A DNA stretch of 48,689 bases from JABHIE01 sp964584805 (GTDB lineage Bacteria; Planctomycetota; UBA1135): NCBI GenBank assembly GCA_964584805.1, contig CAZPAY010000020.1, forward strand, positions 1 to 48,689, read 5' to 3'. The notes below the pieces were generated by a model. It ran no database searches, was not told the DNA's origin, and worked only from the letters and a program-made list of their open reading frames with translations. This document shows, piece by piece, positions 8,376-17,755 of this stretch. Position numbers and translations under genes: made by a program. The first letter of the stretch is position 1. Each line of letters opens with the position of its first letter.

Positions 8376-9101
8376 TTATATCAAACCCATTTTTTCTAAT
8401 TGTGCTTGCGCTTGGGGAGCCCAGCCGCGGTTCGCCGCTGGCGATGCTGGGCTTGGGTGCAGGATACTGCCGAATTGCAGCGGCTTGTCATTGCATAAAA
8501 CGCCATCTAAGGCCTTTCGTGCCCGTTTCTCGGCGAATTTGCCGACACCGATGACCCACTCGGGTCGTAGGTGCTCAACAACTTCCACCAAAAAGTCATC
8601 ACAGATTTTCTCAAGCGGCAGCCGTTCGCCGGCCGGCAATTTGTCCGGTGTGAAATTTTTTCCCGTCTCGGTCATGAAACAAAGTGGGCAATAATTCAAA
8701 ATGAAAAACGCATCGAAAAACTTATCGGCAGAGCCAAAGTAGTCGGCCGCCCATTCCCATACACGGCGCCCACTTACTTCAGATCGTGGGCAATCAAAGC
8801 CAGTCACGGGTCGCTTGGGATGCTCGAAATCGGGCTTGCCCACTTCAGCCGCAACACCCAAAAAGTCACGCGCCGCAGCAACCTCACCAAAGGGGACACC
8901 CGTTTGCGCCATGCCCCAGGGGCCTGGGTTCATCCCCAACCAAATCGCTTTGACTTTTCCTGGACGCGCATAGCGCTCCAAATAAAGGTGATGCGATTTT
9001 TGTGCGTAATCAAGCGGGTTGTAAATATGCGTCACCGGCTCGGCAAACGAGAGTCGGTTGCAGGCTTTGGCAAAGGCATCACTTCGGGCAGTGAGATTCA
9101 T
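8376..9101 (-). CDS. SMUG1-type uracil-DNA glycosylase
   Basis: 241 residues from the ATG at 9101 (a TTG two codons earlier is also open). The strongest signature is GMNPGPWGMAQTGVPFGEV, almost the same as the active-site stretch of vertebrate SMUG1, with the catalytic Asn in GMNPGP. The C-terminal HPSPASPAANRGW corresponds to the SMUG1 DNA-intercalation loop and its His. It excises uracil and oxidised pyrimidines such as 5-hydroxymethyluracil. Divergent from the methyltransferase gene with only 23 nt between start codons. Confidence 0.93.
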   Translation of the reverse strand: MNLTARSDAFAKACNRLSFAEPVTHIYNPLDYAQKSHHLYLERYARPGKVKAIWLGMNPGPWGMAQTGVPFGEVAAARDFLGVAAEVGKPDFEHPKRPVTGFDCPRSEVSGRRVWEWAADYFGSADKFFDAFFILNYCPLCFMTETGKNFTPDKLPAGERLPLEKICDDFLVEVVEHLRPEWVIGVGKFAEKRARKALDGVLCNDKPLQFGSILHPSPASPAANRGWAPQAQAQLEKMGLI

Positions 9102-9112
9102 GGGCAAGAGTT

Positions 9113-9119
9113 TAAAGTA
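9113..9119. promoter_or_regulatory. Overlapping divergent -10 boxes (glycosylase / methyltransferase)
   Basis: On the plus strand TAAAGT (9113-9118) stands 6 nt before the methyltransferase ATG; on the minus strand TACTTT (9119-9114) stands 12 nt before the glycosylase ATG. The two hexamers share five base pairs. Neither start has a Shine-Dalgarno sequence, so one bidirectional promoter giving leaderless or nearly leaderless transcripts is inferred. Confidence 0.45.
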
Positions 9120-9124
9120 GTCGC

Positions 9125-9781
9125 ATGAAGCGCACCCCCGAGCCCGAAATCATGGCGTCCGCTGCGGAAGCAGACCTCTACGATGCGATGGACTACAGCG
9201 AAGCCAATGAGGCTTTTTTGCTTCGCTTATTTGAGATTGGCGCTGGCGGTCGCATGCTGGATTTGGGTACTGGGCCGGGGCATATTCCATTGACCGCGGT
9301 GGTCATGGATCGCGATTGCCGTGTCGTGGCGACCGATCTCAGCAAGCCCATGCTCGCTATCGCCGAAGAGCATCGCGCGATTTCAAACCATGGCGATCGT
9401 GTTGAATTTCGTCTCGCCGATGTCACGGACTTGTCGGATGAGCTAGATGACTCTTTCGATACCGTTTGGTCAAATTCCGTTTTGCATCATGTCAGTGACC
9501 CGATTGCATTCTTGAAAGAGGCGCGGCGGCTTTGCAAACCAGGCGGAGCGCTCATGATTCGCGATTTGCTTCGACCTGAAAGTGAGCAGGCAGCTATGGA
9601 TTTGGTCGTCAAACATGCGGCCGACGAGCCAAAGAAAGCCCGCAATTTGTTTTATGCCTCGTTACTTGCCGCATACACAACCGAAGAGTTGACCGACTTT
9701 GCCGAGCAGGCGGGTTGGGAAAACTATGCCGTCCGAAAAGAAGGCGACCGGCACCTCGCATTGGAAGTGCCGGCCGCTTAG
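9125..9781 (+). CDS. Class I SAM-dependent methyltransferase
   Basis: 218 residues with a Rossmann-type methyltransferase core: motif I LDLGTGPGH near residues 40-48, an acidic residue after strand 2 (VVATDLS), motif II/III DVTDL, and the post-motif LHHVSDP. The family (Methyltransf_11/25) acts on small molecules, and the substrate cannot be told. The start fits a -10 box 6 nt upstream and no Shine-Dalgarno. No pathway neighbours are evident; it is divergent from the repair operon. Confidence 0.85.
   Translation: MKRTPEPEIMASAAEADLYDAMDYSEANEAFLLRLFEIGAGGRMLDLGTGPGHIPLTAVVMDRDCRVVATDLSKPMLAIAEEHRAISNHGDRVEFRLADVTDLSDELDDSFDTVWSNSVLHHVSDPIAFLKEARRLCKPGGALMIRDLLRPESEQAAMDLVVKHAADEPKKARNLFYASLLAAYTTEELTDFAEQAGWENYAVRKEGDRHLALEVPAA
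9744..9777. terminator. Hairpin at the end of the methyltransferase gene
   Basis: Arms 9744-9754 and 9767-9777 pair over 11 bp with one mismatch (core ACCGGCAC / GTGCCGGC). It covers the last codons of the gene. No T run follows, so termination is a weak call; a second small hairpin (CGCGG/CCGCG, 9788-9803) follows before the convergent gene. Confidence 0.35.
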
Positions 9782-9813
9782 GTCTGTCGCGGCAAGAACC
9801 GCGTGGCTATGGC

Positions 9814-12795
9814 TTAGAAAACGGTTCCCGTTGCGAGTTCGGACATAATCGAACTCGCACCACCCGCGCCGCGCTGTGCGACGGCTTGGCTGTAAACGGT
9901 AGCGCCGACGGGAGCATTGCTTGGCACCATTACGCGAGCAGTCGCATCACCATTTGAGTCGGCTGTCGCTGCCGAGAGGTAAACAATCGGTGTGCCAATC
10001 TCGAGAACAAGCCCCCCCAGTTGCGGAATGGCTGGACTTGGGCCAGGCTGCAAGCTTGCCAAGAAGTGCACCGTCTCGCCCGGAGATGCGCCCGTAGCGT
10101 AGAAGTTGGTGTTGCGACCGTGGATGAGGTTGTCAGTCCTGTGGCCCATTGTGGTCGTGGTGGAGAACTCACCGGCCCAGACATGCCATCCGCCTTGGAT
10201 GTATTCGTTTGCACTCCAGAAGTGGCCAAGGCGTGCTGGGTCAGCATCTACACCGGAATAATCGCCATATCGACTTCCTGTGACGGGCCCATTTGAAATT
10301 TGCAATTCTTGAGGGTCACGCAACTCGCCCGCAGGATCACCCGCCATGCGATAGCTATATTCAATCCCCACATACTGCGTGGAAGATGACCGGTTAAAAG
10401 CCAAAACCATATTGCCTGAAGCGTCAACATGGATATCCGGGAACCAGTTGTGCTCGCCAACGCCAAGGTTTTGTGTGCCGCTGTCGGCCAAAACGGGGTT
10501 AGAGCCCGAGTTGGGCCAACCTTGCAAATCGATGTCGTACCAACGGACGCGAGCGGTATTGGCGTGACCCGAAGAGTGGGTGACATACATGTGGCCATTA
10601 CGGACGACACCATTCTTTAGACGGTAATCAATTGTGCTCACTTTGTTGGACGAGCCGAGTTGTGCCGCATCGGGCGGGCTGTAGTAGGGCTGAGGGATGG
10701 ACAACTGGAAATCAGTCAGCGTGCGAGTGGTCAAAGGATTCGTCATCGCGGTCAACTTTAGTTTGGTATTGCTTGCTGCACCCCAAGTCGTTGCAAAGTA
10801 TGCCGGTGAATTCGAATCGTAGTTGTTGGTCGCACCCAATGATTGCAAACTGCTTGATGCTTGCTTGTCGCCGAGCGTAAACGACTGGCCCGACATCATT
10901 TTGGCTTTGTCGAAAACAAAGATGCGGTTGCCGCCACCGTTGAAGCAATCGCCTGTCATGTAGACGGCCTCTTCATTTACACCTAAATTAGGGAAGTCAA
11001 GGAAGCCGCAGGATGTCGTGGGGAAGCGATATTTGTGCCAACCGCCATTGGGGTCGCCCGTTTTCGACATTGCGATGCAAACCGCGTCGTTGGTGCCTGC
11101 TCCATCAGCAGCAGCAACAATGAAGCGACCACTATCTAGGTCATAAAGTGCGACAGGGTCAAAGACGAAGCCGCCAGCGCCAACGCTCGACCAAAAACCA
11201 GTGAGTGATTGGGCGAAGGAACGATTGCCGTCTTTGTCGAAAATGGCGATTTGGCCATTTACGACGACGATAATGTGGTTTTCGCCGACTGCGATGTCAG
11301 GGTCGGGCGGAGACCAGCCGGTGTTGCCGATGGCGTCAAAACCGCTAATGCCGCCAGTTGGACCGACAAGAGGGTTGCGAGGGGAAGGCTGAACAGTCGG
11401 GTCGTACTCAGGCTTTGCTGTGTTGCCGTAGACCGCCTCGAGAGAGACATCTGTCGCGGCAGCCTTTCGCTCAACTTGAGTCGGTGCCGCTGGCTGGAAG
11501 TCGGCTGGCGCAAAAATCGAAACACCAATCGCACGGTGGTCGTCATCAATGTTGCCATGCCATGCGCAAGCGAGTTGGTCTTGAGCCGACCAAAGTGCGT
11601 GTCGCGCGTTGATGGCTACCTGTAAATTTTGCTCACCATCGTTTGTGCGGTTAAAGCGGAATGGCTCACCCTCTGGCGTGCCATCGGCTGCAAATCGTTG
11701 CGCGCGAACTTCCGCTGGACGCTTGGGTCGGTGTGCAGGGCGATCCGCAATCATTTTGAGACCGTGTGCGGTATAGCTGACAAAGAAACGGCCATCCGGC
11801 GCCATCGCAACAAGCGCACCGTTGTGATAGCCCTCGCCGCCGGCATCGACAGCAATCGTCTCGCCAATGGCTTTGCCCGTTCCGTCAAAGCGACGCACGA
11901 AAGAATGGTAGTCGGAGTTGTCTTGTGTACTCATCCAAGCAACCGCAAAGCGATCTTTACCATTGGTGTCGACGCATGGCTCAACAGGGAGGCCAAATTC
12001 TGTTGTGGCAATTTCAAAACTAGTCGCTCGGTCGGAGCCGCCCGAGAGAGGTAGTTTTCGGCCACGGATGCCCTGGGGCCATCCTTCTGAAGTGTGTTGG
12101 GCCCAAACCACAACGAAGCTGTCGTCGAGAGATCCGATGGACGGCAGTCGCTCTTGGTCGCCACCTTGATATGCGCTGATAGTGCTTTCTTCGCTAAGCG
12201 CGGTACCTGATACAGCAAAGCGGCGACCATAAATACGACGCATTTGAGTGTCGGGGTTTTCACTGGCCCAGACCACCATGACTTCCCCAGAGGGGTGGAT
12301 GCTGAGGGTTGCATTGCTCTGTTCGCCCTTTGAAGTTTGGTTGATTTGAAATTCTTCTCCAAGAGGGCCGAAGAAAATTTCGAGCTTTTCCTCAGTTTTG
12401 CGTTCCTGCCAGCCAAATCGGCGCGCAAAAATGCTGCCTGAATCGCCATCTTGCCCGATGGAGTTCCAGACAACCCATGCTGTCTCGTCAGGCGCAAATG
12501 CGACGGCAGGCCGCATCTGATGGCCCACCATATGTTGATTGACATGAATTTCCGTACCGATGTGTCGACCAAGCGGATCGAGTAATTGCGCAAAAACACC
12601 AAAAGTACCCTGCTCTTGACGGCGACTACTCCATGCGGAAAGCATTGTTCCAGAAGAACTTGCGGCGAGTGCAGGGTCCATTTGACGGTTGCTCTCAAAG
12701 GTGTTGGCGCGGACTTCGTATTGCTGGAAGTCCTCTATTGCCTGGGGTAGGGCTTGCGAGGCCGCGGCGAAAAGAAAGATGGTGCTAAGAATCAT
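9814..12795 (-). CDS. Large secreted repeat protein with C-terminal beta-module
   Basis: About 993 residues from the ATG at 12795, which gives a normal signal peptide (MILSTIFLFAAASQALPQA); a TTG 51 nt upstream is also open but less likely. The N-terminal 430 residues contain repeated units of the type ...VAWxS...G..IxGRRF..., suggesting beta-propeller blades. The middle (about 490-880) is a second beta-rich domain with sequences such as PPDPDIAVGENHI. The last 100 residues match the C-terminal module seen in three other secreted proteins here (GASPGETVHFLASLQPGPSP and PVGATVYSQAVA). No enzyme motif was recognised. A surface or adhesive role is inference. Confidence 0.75.
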   Translation of the reverse strand: MILSTIFLFAAASQALPQAIEDFQQYEVRANTFESNRQMDPALAASSSGTMLSAWSSRRQEQGTFGVFAQLLDPLGRHIGTEIHVNQHMVGHQMRPAVAFAPDETAWVVWNSIGQDGDSGSIFARRFGWQERKTEEKLEIFFGPLGEEFQINQTSKGEQSNATLSIHPSGEVMVVWASENPDTQMRRIYGRRFAVSGTALSEESTISAYQGGDQERLPSIGSLDDSFVVVWAQHTSEGWPQGIRGRKLPLSGGSDRATSFEIATTEFGLPVEPCVDTNGKDRFAVAWMSTQDNSDYHSFVRRFDGTGKAIGETIAVDAGGEGYHNGALVAMAPDGRFFVSYTAHGLKMIADRPAHRPKRPAEVRAQRFAADGTPEGEPFRFNRTNDGEQNLQVAINARHALWSAQDQLACAWHGNIDDDHRAIGVSIFAPADFQPAAPTQVERKAAATDVSLEAVYGNTAKPEYDPTVQPSPRNPLVGPTGGISGFDAIGNTGWSPPDPDIAVGENHIIVVVNGQIAIFDKDGNRSFAQSLTGFWSSVGAGGFVFDPVALYDLDSGRFIVAAADGAGTNDAVCIAMSKTGDPNGGWHKYRFPTTSCGFLDFPNLGVNEEAVYMTGDCFNGGGNRIFVFDKAKMMSGQSFTLGDKQASSSLQSLGATNNYDSNSPAYFATTWGAASNTKLKLTAMTNPLTTRTLTDFQLSIPQPYYSPPDAAQLGSSNKVSTIDYRLKNGVVRNGHMYVTHSSGHANTARVRWYDIDLQGWPNSGSNPVLADSGTQNLGVGEHNWFPDIHVDASGNMVLAFNRSSSTQYVGIEYSYRMAGDPAGELRDPQELQISNGPVTGSRYGDYSGVDADPARLGHFWSANEYIQGGWHVWAGEFSTTTTMGHRTDNLIHGRNTNFYATGASPGETVHFLASLQPGPSPAIPQLGGLVLEIGTPIVYLSAATADSNGDATARVMVPSNAPVGATVYSQAVAQRGAGGASSIMSELATGTVF

Positions 12796-12983
12796 GAATG
12801 GAAGGGAATGAGGGAAGGGTCGGTGCCTAAACGGACGACGCAACAAGCCTACTTTATGTTTCGAATTTTTGTTGAGTGCGATTCCGCACGCGAGCGGCCG
12901 CCGCTGATGGTATAGGAGTTGCCAATTAAGGGTTCAGGGGGGCAAAAAGCTTTAGAATGTTGTGCCTCCAGCTTCCGAAATCC

Positions 12984-15900
12984 ATGTTTAAGCGCACTAC
13001 TTTTCTTGCCATCCTTGTCGCGGCCTTGCCGTTGGCATCTTGTCTTCAGGTCGATGATGTTGACCCTGGAAGAGAGGGTAATTTTCTCCTTCTCACTACA
13101 AGCGTCAGTTCGGGCCAGCAATGGGCCTTGAATCGCCCTATCGTGATGACCTTCAACCATGCTGTAGATCCTGCCACGGTTGATTTTTCCACAATCCAGT
13201 TTCGCCCAATGGCAAACGGTTATCCCGTAACGGGGCAACTTGAAGTGTCAACGGACGGCTTTCAAGTTACTTTTTATCCCAATTGTGGCGTCAGCGAAAA
13301 TTTTGATGATGGCGGTTTTGTACACAGTTCTGAATATGAATTGTTTATCCCTTCTTTCAATACGACAGATGGGGCCTATTCTGTACTGCGAGACAGTCAA
13401 GGGCGTGGCTTAGAGCGTGGCGCGATTGTCGGTTTCCACACACCTACCATTTATGAGCCTTTGTTTCAGGATTTCGTGAGTGGTCCACCTGAGGTCACCG
13501 CGCTTTCGTGGCCTTCCGGTTTGAATCTCTTTTCGCATTCCTCTGAGGGTGCTGCTCGTGTTCACCTCACTTTTAATCAGTCGATCGATGCTCGTTCATC
13601 GAACCTAAATACGAATAATATTTATGTTCTCTATTCAGAGGGCGAAATCGGCACAATAGATGAACTCTCCTTTCCGGCAGACAATCGTATCCCTGGCTAT
13701 ATCGAGTTGGTCGCGAATTGTGTTGACGACAAAGCTTATGTTGACTTTGTGGCAATTGGAGTGCTCCCACCTAACCGGAATTTAAAACTCATTATCGACG
13801 CCGCATTTTCGGATATCACTGGGCAGATATCTGCGAGTGATTACGAGACAGAATTGTTTGCCGTTACGACTTTAGCAAAGTTCTTCGCAGAGGTTCCAGA
13901 TGCGATTACTGGCGACCCTGAGCCGTTTGACCCTCGGTTTGCCGTTCAAGATGAATTCCTTGATAATTACTTGGATTCCTCCATGGTTGACCTCGAATCG
14001 GGGCTTCCATTGCCAATGGCTGAAGTCGGCCCAGGCTTTGTCGGAGCAGCGTTTGATTTTCCCGGCGAATTCGTAAGCGAGGACGATGATTTTTATTGGA
14101 CTTCTGGGTTCGCTGATATCTATACCGTGGGTAACGAGGTCTTTGTTGACAGTCGCAATAATCAGATCAAAGTGACCAATGGAGTCATTTATGTAAATGA
14201 TTTTTTCATCGAAGAAGGCAGTCAAATCCGTGGAATGGGTGACAACCCGCTCGTGATTTATGCAACAGGCGAAGTCACGATTGATGGCATCCTGAATGTT
14301 AACGGCGACAATGCTCACCAGCCGTCTTCCCTTAACTCACCTAACTTTGCCGAAGGTGGAGCAGTGGGGCGATGTGGTGGTGGAGATGGCGGCACAGCTT
14401 CTCAGATTACGGATTCATATACCCCGCGTGGAGAAAACGGTGATGGGCCTTTCGATCAAGAAGGCGCAGGTGGCCAAGGTGGTGAAGGTTGCTTCCAGCA
14501 AACTCAGGGTCTATCCGCGACCTCCTATTCTACGGACGATATCTTGAGGCATATTCAGGCTGCTGGTGGTGGCGGCGGCACTTTTGCGATGACCTCAAAC
14601 TATGCCATCAATAAAGATGATTGGTTACTTGGTAATGGCCATTCTCCTGAGTCAGTTGATAATTCAGGTCCCGACCATCACCCCGATCATCACACTGGCT
14701 GGACTTGGGATGTCATAGGTGGGGAAGCAGGGATGCGAGGCACCGCTTTCAACTCACAATTTATCAACCCTCAAAACACTAGCAATAATGACCCGAGAGG
14801 GGCCTTCGGGATGGAAGATCGCCAGCCCGATGTTTTCTGTGAAGATGTCACGGACAACGCTCCGTTTTGGAATGAGCCGTGGCTTGACACGATGACCTTT
14901 CCTCCGTTTCTTTATGGCCATCCAACTTTGGGGCCAGACCCTGGCTCTGCAGGTGCGACCGTATTTTCGCCCGACGGAAACACAGGTGATGACTTTTGGG
15001 GTTCTCGACTCAATCCTGATGGCACTGTGACTACGGGCGAGTTGTTGATGCCTTGGGCTGGTTCAGGTGGCGGCGCATCAGGGGATTCGCAACGAATTCC
15101 GCGTGTCGACATAGACGGCGACGATCTGTATGAGCCACTGGAAGATTTCTTCCCCGTTGCTACTTTGGCTGAAATGACCGCTGCACCAAATAATTATTAT
15201 CAAAAAGGTGCACCAGGTGGAGCGGGTGGTGGCCAAGTTTTGATTTTCGCGATTGGCAAAATCAAAATTGGTGAAATGGGTGCTGTTACGGCACGCGGGG
15301 GTAATGGAACCGGTGGTGAATCTCTGAACTGGTTCTACACGATGGTTTCTGGCTCTGGCGGTGGCTCTGGCGGGCATATTGTCTTGCAGAGTTCTACCGG
15401 CCTAGATATTTCAGAATTGTTCGTTGGTGCAGCTTCTAACCAAGGCCAACTCGCTGGTCTCGTCCCAACAGAAGCAGTCTCCGCTTTTGGCGGTCGCCGT
15501 GGCTGGTCTGGCGCGCATATTGTGAAGGTCCCAGGCGATCCTAGTAAAAACGACGGTAATGGCACTTTCCAGGTTGGTCGGGGTGGTGCCGGCGGCAACG
15601 GCATCATTCAGATTCATGTCCCTGACGTGACACAAGATATCGATTGGCCTGCAGCCGCGGCCGCTCCCATGAGCGACTATGTCGCATCCTTGAGCGGCGA
15701 TCCAATTGAGCGTGCTGAAGAAATGCTTAATTTGGTTTGCGCGCCGACCTCGCTTTGCTTGGTTCCGATGTTTTCTTCCAAGTCGATGTTTATGAGCCGC
15801 TGGATTGATACGGGATTGGCTGGCTTGCGTGTTTCCGAATCCATCGTTGATGGCACTTCTGGCGAGTTCCAGTATTTGGATTTCCCTGCCTATGATGATT

Positions 15901-16844
15901 TAGTCCTTGCGGAAGGCTTTGCAAATGCTGGCGGCGTCACCTTCTTGCCCAATCAAATTGAGATTGATGCTTCCATGCATCGTGTGCCTCAGCGCTACAA
16001 AGATAGCCCTGAGCTTTTCTTGGCAGATTTTGGTGTCGGCGAGCATTTGGTCTTCCCCGATGCTGAGATGGCTGAGCCCCAAACTGGTTTTGTGATTACT
16101 GGCGCCTCTTACCTTGCAGGGGATCGTTTTGTGCTTGATACGGATCCACTCGACGGAGACATGACGGCAGTTGCAACAGGAAATAAGGATTGGCAGGTGC
16201 GGATGTCTTCACAGATTAGTTTCAGTGGCATTAGCTCTGCCGACGGTTTCATTGAGAAATCGGAAGGCAACACGGTCCCGCTTAGTGAAGTGGCAACCGG
16301 TTCTACGAATGACCTCGACATCCAGTTCTTCGAAGTAGAACTCAACTCTGCCTCGCAATCTGTATCGGCTGATTTCTTAAGAAACCCTGCCTTGCTCTAT
16401 GGCTACGACCTCTACCCAGACGCAGATGGCCAGCTCGGCTTTGCGATGGTTGATGTCTCTTACAACCCAGCTACAGATACTTTGTCTTTCTTAACAGACC
16501 CTACTGATGGCGCGCCATCCTTGGCTTTGAATGCCGCGCGCCCGACCTGGTCTTTGCGACGCAAGTTTTTCCAGGTGGCTACGACTGGGGTCAAGAACGC
16601 GATCCCAGACAGCGTCGAAATCGCTGTGGAGTTTCAGGGCGCCCACGAATCCTATCTTGGGTCTGATGTGCCAGGGGTTCCATTGCCAAGCGCTTCTCTA
16701 TGGACATCTGATTTGAAAGATTTACAAGGTTGTCGCTACTTGCGCTATCGCGTTCTTTTCAATATCGATGCTCAAGACACGGGCGTCGACTTGGCAAGCC
16801 CGCGCTCTAATCTTGGTTTCATCAAGATTCCGATTCAGTGGTAA
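12984..16844 (+). CDS. Giant lipoprotein with Ig-like N terminus and Gly-rich regions
   Basis: 1286 residues from the ATG at 12984, preferred over the in-frame ATG at 12957 because it begins a textbook lipoprotein signal (MFKRTTFLAILVAALPLASC, lipobox LASC, Cys20). Residues about 45-140 resemble an SbsA-type bacterial Ig-like (Big_5) domain (RPIVMTFNHAVDPATVD). A second similar Ig-like unit may follow near 180-290. Around residues 420-900 come Gly-rich stretches (GGGDGG, GAGGQGG, GGGGG, GSGGGSGG) set between beta-strand phrases such as VIYATGEVTIDGILNVNG, as in right-handed repeat surface proteins. No catalytic motif. Divergent from the large secreted gene on the other strand, 188 nt apart. 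Confidence 0.75.
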   Translation: MFKRTTFLAILVAALPLASCLQVDDVDPGREGNFLLLTTSVSSGQQWALNRPIVMTFNHAVDPATVDFSTIQFRPMANGYPVTGQLEVSTDGFQVTFYPNCGVSENFDDGGFVHSSEYELFIPSFNTTDGAYSVLRDSQGRGLERGAIVGFHTPTIYEPLFQDFVSGPPEVTALSWPSGLNLFSHSSEGAARVHLTFNQSIDARSSNLNTNNIYVLYSEGEIGTIDELSFPADNRIPGYIELVANCVDDKAYVDFVAIGVLPPNRNLKLIIDAAFSDITGQISASDYETELFAVTTLAKFFAEVPDAITGDPEPFDPRFAVQDEFLDNYLDSSMVDLESGLPLPMAEVGPGFVGAAFDFPGEFVSEDDDFYWTSGFADIYTVGNEVFVDSRNNQIKVTNGVIYVNDFFIEEGSQIRGMGDNPLVIYATGEVTIDGILNVNGDNAHQPSSLNSPNFAEGGAVGRCGGGDGGTASQITDSYTPRGENGDGPFDQEGAGGQGGEGCFQQTQGLSATSYSTDDILRHIQAAGGGGGTFAMTSNYAINKDDWLLGNGHSPESVDNSGPDHHPDHHTGWTWDVIGGEAGMRGTAFNSQFINPQNTSNNDPRGAFGMEDRQPDVFCEDVTDNAPFWNEPWLDTMTFPPFLYGHPTLGPDPGSAGATVFSPDGNTGDDFWGSRLNPDGTVTTGELLMPWAGSGGGASGDSQRIPRVDIDGDDLYEPLEDFFPVATLAEMTAAPNNYYQKGAPGGAGGGQVLIFAIGKIKIGEMGAVTARGGNGTGGESLNWFYTMVSGSGGGSGGHIVLQSSTGLDISELFVGAASNQGQLAGLVPTEAVSAFGGRRGWSGAHIVKVPGDPSKNDGNGTFQVGRGGAGGNGIIQIHVPDVTQDIDWPAAAAAPMSDYVASLSGDPIERAEEMLNLVCAPTSLCLVPMFSSKSMFMSRWIDTGLAGLRVSESIVDGTSGEFQYLDFPAYDDLVLAEGFANAGGVTFLPNQIEIDASMHRVPQRYKDSPELFLADFGVGEHLVFPDAEMAEPQTGFVITGASYLAGDRFVLDTDPLDGDMTAVATGNKDWQVRMSSQISFSGISSADGFIEKSEGNTVPLSEVATGSTNDLDIQFFEVELNSASQSVSADFLRNPALLYGYDLYPDADGQLGFAMVDVSYNPATDTLSFLTDPTDGAPSLALNAARPTWSLRRKFFQVATTGVKNAIPDSVEIAVEFQGAHESYLGSDVPGVPLPSASLWTSDLKDLQGCRYLRYRVLFNIDAQDTGVDLASPRSNLGFIKIPIQW

Positions 16845-16850
16845 TCGTTT

Positions 16851-16879
16851 GTGGCTCAGGTGCTTTGCGCCTGAGCCAC
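16851..16879. terminator. Strong hairpin between convergent genes
   Basis: Arms 16851-16863 and 16867-16879 pair over 13 bp (one T-G wobble) around a TTT loop. It sits exactly between the convergent lipoprotein and DjlA-like genes. The T tract on the plus side is short (CTCGTCTTT), so it may act on both strands only partly by intrinsic termination. Confidence 0.6.
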
Positions 16880-16886
16880 CTCGTCT

Positions 16887-17720
16887 TTAAAGCCCGCGCT
16901 CGCGCTTGATGACATCCCAGGCGTCGTTGATTGCGCTCATTTTTTGTTTGGCGAAATCCATGAAGTCATCGGGTAGGCCTTTAGATTGCAGTACATCGGG
17001 GTGGTATTCCTTGGCGAGTGAGCGATAGGCTGATTTGATTTCGGCATCGGTCGCAGTGTTTGAAACGCCGAGTACTTTGTAGGCGTCCGCCGAGGAGTTC
17101 TTGCTCGATGAGGACCGACCGCCCGCGCGGCCACCGCCGGCCTCGAAAGTAGCCTTGCATGACTGATAGCCACGCTCGCCAAGACCCAGCTCTTGACTGA
17201 TTTGGCGGATGAGCGTTTCTTCAGCGGGGTGGTAATGGCCGTCGGCAAATGCGATGGCGAGCAAGATGGTGACGATGTCACTCATGCGGCTGGGTTGGCC
17301 GCCCAAGAGCATGCGTACTTGCTGGGTGAACTCATGCGTCGAGGCATCGCTTTGGGCTGCTTCATTAAATACATCTGATGCGATTTTGCGGTCTTCGGCT
17401 GACATCCCTAACGATGTGCTGAGGAAGTTGTCAAAAGTCGTGATTTCTTCCCGCGTGACGGCCCCATCTGATTTGGCGACTTTGGCTGCGAGACTGGTGA
17501 GCGCAACGGCGAAAACCATTTGCATGTCTTCCGCCGAGCGGGGCATACCGCCGGGGAAGCCCGATGCGCTGCCAAAACCGCCGCGCGGGCTGCCCACTCG
17601 CCCGCCTGGCATAGGCTCGCGGGTCATGGAAGAGCCTATGGCGCCGCCTAAAATTGCGCCCAAAGGGCCGCCCATCATGAAGCCGAGGCTTCCTCCAAGT
17701 AGTGTTCCGAAAACTCCCAT
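16887..17720 (-). CDS. DjlA-like co-chaperone: glycine-zipper membrane segment, TerB domain, C-terminal J domain
   Basis: 277 residues. The N terminus (residues 3-32) is a glycine-zipper hydrophobic segment (GTLLGGSLGFMMGGPLGAIL), then a Gly/Pro linker. Residues about 62-200 form a TerB-like helical domain, and residues 208-277 a J domain with the HPD motif (EYHPDVL) that stimulates DnaK ATPase. This order and length match E. coli DjlA (271 residues), an inner-membrane DnaK partner linked to envelope stress. Divergent from the thiolase gene; its ATG lies 7 nt behind a TAGAAT box. Confidence 0.88.
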   Translation of the reverse strand: MGVFGTLLGGSLGFMMGGPLGAILGGAIGSSMTREPMPGGRVGSPRGGFGSASGFPGGMPRSAEDMQMVFAVALTSLAAKVAKSDGAVTREEITTFDNFLSTSLGMSAEDRKIASDVFNEAAQSDASTHEFTQQVRMLLGGQPSRMSDIVTILLAIAFADGHYHPAEETLIRQISQELGLGERGYQSCKATFEAGGGRAGGRSSSSKNSSADAYKVLGVSNTATDAEIKSAYRSLAKEYHPDVLQSKGLPDDFMDFAKQKMSAINDAWDVIKRERGL

Positions 17721-17727
17721 GGCGCAG

Positions 17728-17746
17728 ATTCTAACGCGTGTAGAAT
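17728..17746. promoter_or_regulatory. Mirror-image -10 boxes driving djlA-like and thiolase genes
   Basis: The palindrome ATTCTA (17728-17733) / TAGAAT (17741-17746) is centred on ACGCGT. Read outward, each arm is a TAGAAT -10 box: 7 nt from the minus-strand ATG at 17720 and 9 nt from the plus-strand ATG at 17756. No Shine-Dalgarno is present on either side. Inferred: divergent promoter with leaderless transcripts. Confidence 0.5.
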
Positions 17747-17755
17747 ATGCGGCTC

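Noticed and set aside
14380..15400. Gly-codon-rich stretches as tandem DNA repeats or a CRISPR array
   Set aside because: No regular repeat-spacer unit; they encode Gly-rich segments of one long reading frame.
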